Assembly: GCA_023415145.1 (NCBI GenBank)
Contig: JAEZLW010000199.1
Location: 1 to 43,021, forward strand
Length of the DNA: 43,021 nucleotides
Direction: 5' to 3'
Source: Bacillota bacterium
GTDB lineage: Bacteria; Bacillota; Clostridia; Christensenellales; Aristaeellaceae
Below are positions 1-7,521 of this stretch, in pieces. Position numbers and translations under genes: made by a program. Below the pieces are notes generated by a model, which saw only the letters and a list, made by a program, of their open reading frames with translations, ran no database searches and was not told the DNA's origin. Within the stretch, counting starts at the first letter, position 1, and each line of letters opens with the position of its first letter.

Positions 1-2
1 AG

Positions 3-212
3 GACGAGTACATGCTTGGCCGCCGCTATCTTGTTGCCCCGGTGGTGATTGAGGGCGAATATGAGCGCAGCTTGTACCTGCCTAAGGGCAGATGGCGGCA
101 TTTCTTTACTGGCGATTGTTATGAAGGAAACATGGAGATACGCATACCCTGCCCGCTGGAGCAGATTCCCGTATTTGAAAGGATGGATGACGTTGGCGAA
201 GGTCCGTATTGA
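3..212 (+). CDS. GH31 alpha-glucosidase/xylosidase, C-terminal fragment (5' end outside window)
   Basis: This open frame enters from the left edge and ends at TGA 210-212, so only about 69 C-terminal residues are visible. The residues around 'DEYMLGRRYLVAPV', followed by 'LYLPKGRWRHFFTG' and 'PCPLEQIPVF', are the classic end of the GH31 catalytic barrel and its proximal beta-domain. GH31 enzymes hydrolyse terminal alpha-linked glucose or xylose. The lack of any gap before the GH65 gene (26-nt overlap) places it in the same sugar operon. Substrate specificity cannot be judged because the catalytic region is missing from the window. Confidence 0.85.
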   Translation, partial: DEYMLGRRYLVAPVVIEGEYERSLYLPKGRWRHFFTGDCYEGNMEIRIPCPLEQIPVFERMDDVGEGPY

Positions 213-2229
213 ACCTTGGTCGATCCATAGGGAATCTGCGGTGGATGACTTTGGTGAAAGCATATTCTTTGTTGGCAACGGGTTTCTTGGCGTGCGGGGT
301 TTTTTAGGATCTGCCACAAAGCTAAATCCCCAGGAGCACGGGATATTCAGGGCCGGGCTGTTCGACTTTATCAAGCCTGGTATTACGGATATGGTGCAGC
401 TTCCGGATACGCTGACGCTGCGCGTTTTAGGCCTTAAGCCAACTGCTGTCACGCAAACGCTGGATATGCGGCGGGGTGTATTGATACAGGTGTGGGAAAG
501 CGAACATGCCACGCTGCGTTTTGAGCGGGCCGTGAGCATGGCCGACAGCCAGCTTGTTTTGCAGCGGCTAACCATCACCTGCAAGCAGGCGGGGGAGTAT
601 ACGGTTCAGGCCGTTGCCGATGCTTCTGTACGCAATCTGCCCGTGCATGACGACCAAATGCTGACATCCACAGAACTGATAAAGCTGCTTGATATCCAAC
701 ACCTTGACGAAAACTGCTTGCGGATGCAAACCGTACCCAGCGGCCACCCGGTTAATATCGAGTGGAAATTGCACAGCAGCCTTCCGGCGGTTGCGGCTGC
801 GCAGGTGCAAGGCGAAACGGCAATTACCAGCCTCACGCGATCATTGCAGGCAAAAGAAACATGGACGGTAGAAAAGCATACCCGCGTGCTCGTCAAGGGC
901 GAAACGGCCAATGCGGATGAGAAAGACCCTTGGGATGCGCACTTTCAGGCATGGCATGATCTTTGGGAGGAATGCGACATAGAGCTGGAGGCCGATGATG
1001 CGCTCCAAGGGGCGGTACGCTACAACATCTTTCAGCTGCTATGCAATAACGCATCCAATGACCGCTCTGTTTCAATCGGCGCAAGAGGGCTGACCCACGG
1101 CCGCTACAAGGGCAATACCTTCTGGGATACGGAAATTTTTCTGCTGCCCTTCTACCTTTTCACGCGCCCTTGTGCCGCAAGGAATTTGATGCTGTACAGG
1201 GCGGACCGCCTCGCTGATGCGATGGAGCTTGCAAGAAAGCAAAATCTAAGCGGCGCCCGGTATCCCTGGATGTGCTCAGACAGCGGCAAAGAGCAGTGCG
1301 AAAGCTGGGACATCGGTCTTTGCGAAACCCATATTACCGCAGATGTTGCCTACGCCATGCAGCAATACGCTGCAGTAACAGGCGATATAGCGTTTGTACA
1401 GGAGCATGCGTCAAAGGTATGGCTTGAAACCGCCAGATACTGGCTCAGCCGCCTGACATGGGAAAAGGAAACGGAGCGCTACAGCACCTTTTTTGTCAAA
1501 GGCCCGGACGAATACTGCGGGGCGACGGTCAACAACACGTATACCAACTATCTGGCGCGCAACAATCTCAGCCTGGCCCTTGAGTACGGTGACCTTGGCG
1601 ATATAGAACGCGAAAGGCTTGCACACGCCAAAGATCACATTGCCATCCTGTATGACGAAAAGCGTGATTTGTACCTGCAGGATGAGTTGCTGGACCGGCT
1701 GGAGGATGCGCCCTTCCTGAAGCGGGATGACAGACCATCCTATCAGCAGGTATGCTTCGACCGTATGCAGCGCTACCGCATCATCAAGCAGGCCGATCTG
1801 GTGCTTTTGATGACGCTTTTTCCCAAGGATTTTACGCAAACGCAGAAGCGCAATGTCTTTGCGTATTACGAACCCATCACCCTGCATGATTCCACACTAA
1901 GCTATGGCGTGCATGCGCAACTGGCTCTTACACTGAAGCTGTGGGACAAGGCGGAAATGTATCTGCACAAAGGGATTTTCCTGGACCTATACGATGTGAT
2001 GGGGAATACGGGCCAGGAAGGAATCCACATGGCGGCCCTTGGCGCAGCATGGCAGGCGCTGGTGTTTGGTGCGGCAGGGCTATCCCTGGATGAGGAAGGA
2101 AATGCTACCGCACAGCCGCATCTGCCCCGGAATATCCGCTCCATGCGGTTTAAAGTAAGAGCCAATAATAAGCAGTACCAGGTATCGGTTTCTGATACGG
2201 GAAGGGCTGAGGTTTTGGAAATATCTTAA
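187..2229 (+). CDS. Glycoside hydrolase family 65 phosphorylase (kojibiose/trehalose/maltose phosphorylase-like)
   Basis: A 681-residue protein carrying the GH65 hallmarks: N-terminal 'FVGNGFLGVRG', mid-protein 'FWDTEIFLLPFY', the 'KGPDEY' motif with the expected general-acid Glu at about residue 442, and a C-terminal phosphate-site segment ending in 'GNTGQEGIHMAA'. The family phosphorolyses alpha-linked glucose disaccharides to beta-glucose-1-phosphate and free sugar in the cytoplasm. ATG 187 is chosen because AAAGG lies just upstream and the family homology begins a few residues later. Longer in-frame starts would overlap the GH31 gene heavily. The protein is a little shorter than the roughly 750 residues usual for GH65, mainly at the C-terminus. 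The linkage acted on cannot be assigned from sequence; the neighbours suggest an imported alpha-glucoside. Confidence 0.9.
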   Translation: MTLAKVRIEPWSIHRESAVDDFGESIFFVGNGFLGVRGFLGSATKLNPQEHGIFRAGLFDFIKPGITDMVQLPDTLTLRVLGLKPTAVTQTLDMRRGVLIQVWESEHATLRFERAVSMADSQLVLQRLTITCKQAGEYTVQAVADASVRNLPVHDDQMLTSTELIKLLDIQHLDENCLRMQTVPSGHPVNIEWKLHSSLPAVAAAQVQGETAITSLTRSLQAKETWTVEKHTRVLVKGETANADEKDPWDAHFQAWHDLWEECDIELEADDALQGAVRYNIFQLLCNNASNDRSVSIGARGLTHGRYKGNTFWDTEIFLLPFYLFTRPCAARNLMLYRADRLADAMELARKQNLSGARYPWMCSDSGKEQCESWDIGLCETHITADVAYAMQQYAAVTGDIAFVQEHASKVWLETARYWLSRLTWEKETERYSTFFVKGPDEYCGATVNNTYTNYLARNNLSLALEYGDLGDIERERLAHAKDHIAILYDEKRDLYLQDELLDRLEDAPFLKRDDRPSYQQVCFDRMQRYRIIKQADLVLLMTLFPKDFTQTQKRNVFAYYEPITLHDSTLSYGVHAQLALTLKLWDKAEMYLHKGIFLDLYDVMGNTGQEGIHMAALGAAWQALVFGAAGLSLDEEGNATAQPHLPRNIRSMRFKVRANNKQYQVSVSDTGRAEVLEIS

Positions 2230-2244
2230 TGGGAGGTGGTTTGC

Positions 2245-3138
2245 TTGTATCTTAGCAACCGGCGGGAAAAGCGAATAACGGTTACGCTCTTTCTTGCGCC
2301 GTCGCTACTCGGGCTGCTGGTGTTCTGCCTGATTCCCATGCTGGCGTCCATTGTCTACAGCCTATTGGACTACGACCTTTTAAAGCCCATGAGCGAGATC
2401 AAATTTGTAGGGCTGCGCAATTTCATCAGGGTGCTGACAGGCAGGGAACTTTATGATACGGGGCTGCACACGCTGACCTACGTGGTGCTGTATGTGCCGC
2501 TGGTGCTTGTGGTATCGCTGTTTCAGGCATTGCTTCTTAATCGTAATTTTCAGGGCAAAGCCTTTTACCGTATCATTTTCTACACACCGGTCATCACCTC
2601 TTGGGTTGCCGCGGCGGCCGTGTGGCGGTGGTTTTTGAACGGACAGTTCGGTGCGTTCAATCAACTGCTTGGCTTGATTGGCATCGACGGACCAAGCTGG
2701 CTCAATGACAAAAACTGGGCCATGCCGGGAATCGTGATTGCCGCCGTATGGAAGGATTGCGGATATTTTGCATTGATTCTGCTGGCGGCCCTCAAGGCCA
2801 TCGACAAGACCTATTACGAGGCGGCGGATATCGACGGCGCGGGCTTCTTTAAAAAACTGTACGGCATCACCTTGCCGCTCATCTCCCCGACGCTGTTTCT
2901 GCTGGTGGTCATGCTTATCATTGGTTCCCTGCAGGTGTTCGATTCAGTATTCATCATGACCGGCGGCGGCCCGGCGGGGGCGACCACCATCTTCATGGAG
3001 CGCATTTACCGCTATGCCTTCAGAATGTACAAAATGGGGATGGCATCGGCCTTCTCCTGGGTGATGTTTGTGTTGATTCTGCTGTTCACGCTGGTGCAAT
3101 TCTGCCTGCAAAAGAGGTGGGTCAACTATGACACATGA
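2245..3138 (+). CDS. ABC sugar transporter permease, MalF/UgpA type
   Basis: An inner-membrane permease of about 297 residues with six predicted hydrophobic segments and the EAA loop 'EAADIDGAGFFKKLYGITLP' that docks the ATPase. A TTG start at 2245 is preferred because GGGAGG lies eight bases upstream; an in-frame GTG at 2236 would overlap that ribosome site. It follows the GH65 gene by 15 bases and overlaps the next permease by 11, so the three are co-translated. It should form a heterodimer with the 3128-4006 permease to import an oligosaccharide or glycoside delivered by the 4064-5317 binding protein. No ATP-binding subunit is encoded in the operon. Confidence 0.93.
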   Translation: MYLSNRREKRITVTLFLAPSLLGLLVFCLIPMLASIVYSLLDYDLLKPMSEIKFVGLRNFIRVLTGRELYDTGLHTLTYVVLYVPLVLVVSLFQALLLNRNFQGKAFYRIIFYTPVITSWVAAAAVWRWFLNGQFGAFNQLLGLIGIDGPSWLNDKNWAMPGIVIAAVWKDCGYFALILLAALKAIDKTYYEAADIDGAGFFKKLYGITLPLISPTLFLLVVMLIIGSLQVFDSVFIMTGGGPAGATTIFMERIYRYAFRMYKMGMASAFSWVMFVLILLFTLVQFCLQKRWVNYDT

Positions 3139-4006
3139 GCAAACGTCCCCCGCCCTCCCTGTGCGGCGGAAGCAGTTTCCCTTGCGTCACGTGCTGAACA
3201 AGGTGTTCTTTTACCTGGCTGTTACATTGCTTGCGGCTTTTGTTGTGCTGCCGTTTTTGTGGATGATCTCCACCTCCCTTAAAAGCAAGGAGGGAATCAT
3301 GACTATACCCATCCGCTGGATTCCCCAGCATCCAACGGTAGAGGGGTATCAGCGGGTCTTCTCCATGACCAATTTTTCTTTCCCCAGGGCCGTGTTCAAC
3401 AGCTTCTTTCTTTCCGCCATGGGTACAGCGGTCAGCGTGATGTCGGCATCAATGGCAGCCTTCGTTTTTGCGAAAATTCCCTTCAAAGGCCGTCAGCGTA
3501 TCTTCGGCCTGTTCCTGGCAACGATGATGATCCCCGGCACCGTAACCATGGTTCCCAACTATATCATCCTCAATTACATGGGCCTTTTGGATTCCTTTAC
3601 AGGCTTGATCCTGCCGTCCATCTTCAGTGCCTTCTCCGTATTCATGCTCCGCCAAAGCATGATGGGGCTCAATGACGCGTATCTGGAATCCGCGTTCATC
3701 GACGGCGCGCCGCTGTACAAGATCTTTTACCGGATCGTTCTTCCCATGGTCAAGCCGACGGTTGCTACACTGATCCTGCTCAATTTCATGGGGCAATGGA
3801 ACAGCTACCTTTGGCCGCTGATCGTTTTGCAAAGCCCGCAAAAGCAAACGCTTCAGGTGGTGCTGGGCACCATGGCCAGCATGTATGGCGGCAACGAGCA
3901 TATTCAAATGGCCGGCGCAGTGCTTTCCGTCATACCGATCCTTGTGGTGTATATGTTCTGCCAAAAGTATGTGGACCGGGGCATAGCCATCGGCGGGCTC
4001 AAGTAA
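3128..4006 (+). CDS. ABC sugar transporter permease, MalG/UgpE type
   Basis: A 292-residue membrane protein with a cytoplasmic basic N-terminus, six hydrophobic segments, the 'WMISTSLKS' sequence typical of MalG-like permeases and the coupling loop 'ESAFIDGAPLYKIFYRIVLP'. The start overlaps the upstream permease stop by 11 bases. It ends in 'VDRGIAIGGLK', matching the 'GLTAGAVKG'-type terminus of this family. It is the partner of the MalF-like subunit. The import substrate is probably processed by the GH31 and GH65 enzymes encoded upstream. Confidence 0.93.
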   Translation: MTHEQTSPALPVRRKQFPLRHVLNKVFFYLAVTLLAAFVVLPFLWMISTSLKSKEGIMTIPIRWIPQHPTVEGYQRVFSMTNFSFPRAVFNSFFLSAMGTAVSVMSASMAAFVFAKIPFKGRQRIFGLFLATMMIPGTVTMVPNYIILNYMGLLDSFTGLILPSIFSAFSVFMLRQSMMGLNDAYLESAFIDGAPLYKIFYRIVLPMVKPTVATLILLNFMGQWNSYLWPLIVLQSPQKQTLQVVLGTMASMYGGNEHIQMAGAVLSVIPILVVYMFCQKYVDRGIAIGGLK

Positions 4007-4063
4007 TGATTTGTCTGGCGGGCGTACCGCCATACAGATAAAAATGAAATGGAGGAGTAAACC

Positions 4064-5317
4064 ATGAAGAAACTGCTATCCCTGCTTACCGTGCTGGCGC
4101 TTTTGGTGGGGATTGCCCCCCTGGCTCTCGCATCAGAACCAGTCACCATCACGTATGCCCATTTCTCAGCGGGTGAAGCGCAGGAAGAAACCTTGCGACA
4201 GATGATCGCCATCTTTGAGCAGAAGAACCCCGACATCAAGGTGGATGCAAGGGCCGTTGGCTACGGCGAGCATTTCACCCAGCTTGCCACGCAGATTGCC
4301 GCGGGCAACGCGCCTGACTGCTTTGAGCTGAACATGGAAAACTTCCTTGCGTTTGTTGTACGCGGCGCCGTGCAGGAAGTGGGCGGCCTGTTTGAAACAA
4401 CCGGGACAGACAAAAGCGTATACAGCGAAGGCGTTTTGAATGCCTGCAGCTTGGACGCAAAGCTCTATGCCATCCCCATGAGCTATTCCACCACCGTGGA
4501 ACTGTACAACAAAACGCTTTTTGACAAGGCCGGCATCGCCTATCCCAACGACGATTGGACGGTTGAGGATGAGCTCAATGCTGCAAAGGCCATCCAGGCG
4601 CTGGGGCTTGAGGATACCTACGGCATGTTCCAGGAAGTGCAATACTGGGAGTTCTACAAAACCATCAAGGCCTTCGGCGGCAGCATGCTCAGCGAAGACG
4701 GCAAAGCATTCACCCTCAACAGCCCAGAAAACGCACAGGCGCTGCAATACATGGTGGACCGTGTGCGCGTTCATCACGTGATGCCTTCCCAGGAACAATT
4801 GGCAGGCCGCGGCAATGTGGACCTGTTCATCGAAGGAAAACTGGGCATGCTCCGCTGCGGACTGTGGAACTTCTCCACCATTGCCCAGCGGGCCACAGGC
4901 TTTGAGTGGGATATCGCTGTTGAGCCCGGCTCCACGCAAAAAGCAACGTTCTTCTTTGCCAATGTGGGCTGCGTTTCACGTACCAGCCAAAAGCAGGAGG
5001 CTGCTTTCCGCTTCCTCAACGCCATGGGCTCCGATCCCGATATCGTAAAGCTTCGCCTTGCGACCCAATGGGAGCTGCCCGTTGTCGCGGATGAAAACCT
5101 GATGGCCGAGTACCTGAAAGTGACCCCGCCCAACAACAAGAAGGCTGTTCTGGATTCCATGGATTATGCCGTCACCCCGCCCGCCCTGGAAGAGTTCAGC
5201 TATGCCGTGGAAATTCTCAATCCCCTGCTGACTGGTCTGGAATCCACGGATCTGAGCGCTCAGGAGTTGCTGGACCAGGCCCAGGGTGAGCTGGAAAGCG
5301 CCATCGAGCTGAAGTAA
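4064..5317 (+). CDS. Extracellular sugar-binding protein of ABC importer
   Basis: A 417-residue family 1 solute-binding protein with a Sec signal peptide (about residues 1-24, cleavage after 'LALA'). There is no lipobox cysteine, so the mature protein has no evident lipid anchor, which is unusual for a Gram-positive binding protein. The fold is indicated by 'AAGNAPDCFELN', 'LYAIPMSYSTTVELYNKTLF' and 'FIEGKLGMLRCGLWN'. GGAGGAG sits nine bases before ATG 4064. The gene directly follows the two permease genes. A strong stem-loop lies just after its stop codon, which could raise its expression relative to downstream genes. Confidence 0.92.
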   Translation: MKKLLSLLTVLALLVGIAPLALASEPVTITYAHFSAGEAQEETLRQMIAIFEQKNPDIKVDARAVGYGEHFTQLATQIAAGNAPDCFELNMENFLAFVVRGAVQEVGGLFETTGTDKSVYSEGVLNACSLDAKLYAIPMSYSTTVELYNKTLFDKAGIAYPNDDWTVEDELNAAKAIQALGLEDTYGMFQEVQYWEFYKTIKAFGGSMLSEDGKAFTLNSPENAQALQYMVDRVRVHHVMPSQEQLAGRGNVDLFIEGKLGMLRCGLWNFSTIAQRATGFEWDIAVEPGSTQKATFFFANVGCVSRTSQKQEAAFRFLNAMGSDPDIVKLRLATQWELPVVADENLMAEYLKVTPPNNKKAVLDSMDYAVTPPALEEFSYAVEILNPLLTGLESTDLSAQELLDQAQGELESAIELK

Positions 5318-5341
5318 AACAAGCAGACATACAAAAATCAA

Positions 5342-5383
5342 GGGGCTGTCATGTTAAAGGGAATCGCTTCACATGACAGCCCC
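5342..5383 (+). terminator. Strong stem-loop after the binding-protein gene (intra-operon terminator or stabiliser)
   Basis: Perfect 13-bp arms GGGGCTGTCATGT (5342-5354) and ACATGACAGCCCC (5371-5383) enclose a 16-base loop. Only TCTTGT follows, with no proper T-run, so a processing or mRNA-stabilising hairpin is as likely as partial termination. It sits between the binding-protein gene and the oxidoreductase. Confidence 0.6.
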
Positions 5384-5420
5384 TCTTGTAAAGAAAATGC
5401 AGGCTTCCATGGAGGGTTGT

Positions 5421-6485
5421 ATGAGCATTTCCGTTGGGGTTGTCGGCCTTGGGACCATTGCCGCCTGTGTGCATCTGCCTGGCATACAATTAAGCCGTGA
5501 TCTTACGCTTGCAGCCGTTTGCGATGTTGATGAAAAGAAGTTGAAGGCGGTTGGCGACACGTATGAAATTCCTGAAAAATACCGTTTCACAGATTACCGG
5601 CACCTGATTCGATGCAAAGAAGTTGCGGCAGTGGATATCTGCACCCCCAATGACTGCCACTATCAAATGGCGATGGAAGCGGTATCCGCCCAAAAACCCT
5701 ACGCGGTGGAAAAGCCCGTCACCATGAATCATCAGGAAGCGAAGGCACTGCTTGATGCCACCGAAAAGGCGGGCATTAAAAGCATGGTCTGCTTTTCCTA
5801 CCGCTTCAAGGCGGCGGCCCGCTACGCACGGGAGCTTGTTACAAGCGGCGCTCTTGGGGAAATCCATCATGTGAACATGCAGTACCTTCAATCCTGGGGC
5901 CGAAAGGAAGCGGATGTTCCCCTGGTGTGGCGGTACATCAAATCCCGATCAGGCTCCGGCGCGCTGGGGGACCTGGGCTGCCATGCGCTGGACCTTGTGC
6001 GCTTTGTCTTGGGCCGGGAAGTTGAAAAAGTGGTTGCCGATGCCGGTACCTTCGTAAAGCAGCGGAAGCTGGAAGGCGGCACGGGCATGGGTGTAGCCGA
6101 TGTGGATGATTACTGCCATTATCTTGCCCGCCTGCAGGGAAATGTGGCCGCCAGCTTTCAAGTTACCCGATTTGCCTATGGCCGGGGCAATTACCAGCGG
6201 CTGGAGGTATACGGTGAAAAGGGCGCGCTTGTGTATCTTCTGGATGCGGAGCCTGGTGTGGATGAACTGGAAATCTGCATCGGCCAGCCCATGGGAAGCT
6301 TGAATGTGTTTACAAAGGTGCCTGTTCCCTCTTATAATGATGCAGATCAGATGCAAAGCTTTGCCAATCTGCTTTTGGACAAGGGAGACGGTCTAGCCGC
6401 CACCATCCGGGACGGGTACATGAATCAACTGGTGGTGGATGCGGTGATCGAATCATTTGAGGGTCAAAAATGGGTGACTTTATAG
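5421..6485 (+). CDS. Gfo/Idh/MocA family NAD(P)-dependent sugar oxidoreductase (ThuB-like position)
   Basis: A 354-residue dehydrogenase with an N-terminal Rossmann fold ('VGVVGLGTIAACVHLPG'), the conserved 'VEKPVTMNHQEAKALL' signature and a C-terminal alpha/beta substrate domain. ATG 5421 is chosen because GGAGGG precedes it by five bases; an earlier in-frame ATG at 5373 lies inside the upstream stem-loop. The family oxidises or reduces sugar hydroxyls and inositols. Placement next to a ThuA-domain protein and an ABC importer recalls the rhizobial thu operon, whose ThuAB pair forms 3-keto derivatives of trehalose-type sugars. That functional link is inference. Confidence 0.88.
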   Translation: MSISVGVVGLGTIAACVHLPGIQLSRDLTLAAVCDVDEKKLKAVGDTYEIPEKYRFTDYRHLIRCKEVAAVDICTPNDCHYQMAMEAVSAQKPYAVEKPVTMNHQEAKALLDATEKAGIKSMVCFSYRFKAAARYARELVTSGALGEIHHVNMQYLQSWGRKEADVPLVWRYIKSRSGSGALGDLGCHALDLVRFVLGREVEKVVADAGTFVKQRKLEGGTGMGVADVDDYCHYLARLQGNVAASFQVTRFAYGRGNYQRLEVYGEKGALVYLLDAEPGVDELEICIGQPMGSLNVFTKVPVPSYNDADQMQSFANLLLDKGDGLAATIRDGYMNQLVVDAVIESFEGQKWVTL

Positions 6486-6511
6486 AGATACATTGTTAGG
6501 AGTTGAAAAGC

Positions 6512-7258
6512 ATGGCCAGAAAAATCAACGTGACCATCTATAACGAGTTCAAGCATGAACAAATGAATCCGGATGTGCAGCGTATCTATCCCCAGGGCAT
6601 TCATACGGTGCTCAAATCTTTTCTGGAAAAGGATGAAGCCATCGGCTTGATCCGTCTGGCCACACTTGAAAATCATGAACAGATGTTAACCCAGGAGGCC
6701 CTTGACGATACCGATGTCATGATCTGGTGGGGCCATATGGCGCACCATTTGGTAAGCGACGAGGTGGCTAGGCGGGTGGTATTAAGGGTGTGGCAGGGCA
6801 TGGGTTTTCTGGCGTTGCACTCCGCCCACGCCAGCAAACCTTTTCAAATGCTGTTGGGCACAGATACGCAGATGCTGCGCTGGCGGGAAAACGGCGAGCG
6901 GGTGCGGTTGTGGAACATCGCCAAAAACCACCCCATAACCCAGGGCCTTGGCGAAACCTTTGTGGTGCCTCATGATGAAACCTACGGTGAGCCGTTTGAT
7001 ATCCCTGATCCCGACCAGATTATTTTCCTTTCCTGGTTTGAGGGCGGCGAGGTTTTTCGAAGCGGCTGCGTGTGGCGCAGGGGCCAGGGCCAAATCTTTT
7101 ACCTGCAAAACGGCCACGAAACCTATCCCGTTTACCATCAGTCGGAAATTCAAAGGATCATCACCAACGCCGTCAAATGGCTTTGTCCGCCAAACCGCAT
7201 TTGCATTGTGGACCGCGGCGGGTTCAACACCCCGGCGCTGGAAGGGAAGCGGGATTAG
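6512..7258 (+). CDS. ThuA-domain protein (trehalose-utilisation family)
   Basis: A 248-residue cytoplasmic protein of the ThuA family, a class I glutamine amidotransferase-like fold. Recognisable segments are 'VTIYNEFKHEQ', 'DVMIWWGHMAHHLVSDEV', 'GMGFLALHSAHASKPF' and 'HETYPVYHQSEIQRII'. AGGAG at 6498-6502 supports ATG 6512; the upstream TTG at 6503 abuts that site. Family members accompany Gfo/Idh oxidoreductases in keto-sugar metabolism, but the chemistry of ThuA proteins is poorly defined. It is the last gene of the first operon; a long inverted repeat follows 37 bases after the stop. Confidence 0.88.
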   Translation: MARKINVTIYNEFKHEQMNPDVQRIYPQGIHTVLKSFLEKDEAIGLIRLATLENHEQMLTQEALDDTDVMIWWGHMAHHLVSDEVARRVVLRVWQGMGFLALHSAHASKPFQMLLGTDTQMLRWRENGERVRLWNIAKNHPITQGLGETFVVPHDETYGEPFDIPDPDQIIFLSWFEGGEVFRSGCVWRRGQGQIFYLQNGHETYPVYHQSEIQRIITNAVKWLCPPNRICIVDRGGFNTPALEGKRD

Positions 7259-7295
7259 GCAGTCTGTGCTCCGGGATAATGCCTGCATACGATCA

Positions 7296-7343
7296 CAAGA
7301 ATCCAGATTGCACATTCCATCGATGTGCATATCTGGATTCTTG
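7296..7343. terminator. Long inverted repeat ending the sugar operon
   Basis: CAAGAATCCAGAT (7296-7308) pairs with ATCTGGATTCTTG (7331-7343), and an inner TGCACA/TGTGCA stem extends it to about 19 bp with one bulged T. There is no T-run beyond TTCTTG. It sits between the ThuA gene and the Pel operon and most likely ends the upstream transcript. Confidence 0.6.
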
Positions 7344-7461
7344 TCATAATTGAGTGTCTCCTAAAACCAAACATTACATCATTCCTCTCATCCCTTCCTG
7401 AAAAAACAAGTATACCCATCGGCCATTCCCGCATTTATATCGCATTTTTCGTCATTTTTTG

Positions 7462-7504
7462 TAGACGCGACAATAAATGTAACATATAATGTACAATATA
7501 TTGT
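7462..7504 (+). promoter_or_regulatory. Candidate Pel operon promoter with adjacent palindrome
   Basis: A perfect -10 hexamer TATAAT lies at 7485-7490 in an AT-rich stretch. The -35 is weak (TAGACG at 7462-7467 with a 17-base spacer). A perfect 12-bp palindrome ACAATATATTGT (7493-7504) covers the likely transcription start and could be an operator. The start codon of the first Pel gene is 18 bases downstream. The weak -35 suggests an activator or an alternative sigma factor. Confidence 0.45.
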
Positions 7505-7521
7505 TTAAGGGATTGACGCCT

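Noticed and set aside
7344..7521. c-di-GMP riboswitch before the Pel operon
   Set aside because: The leader lacks the conserved GEMM core and is AT-rich without suitable stems; control is better explained by PelD.
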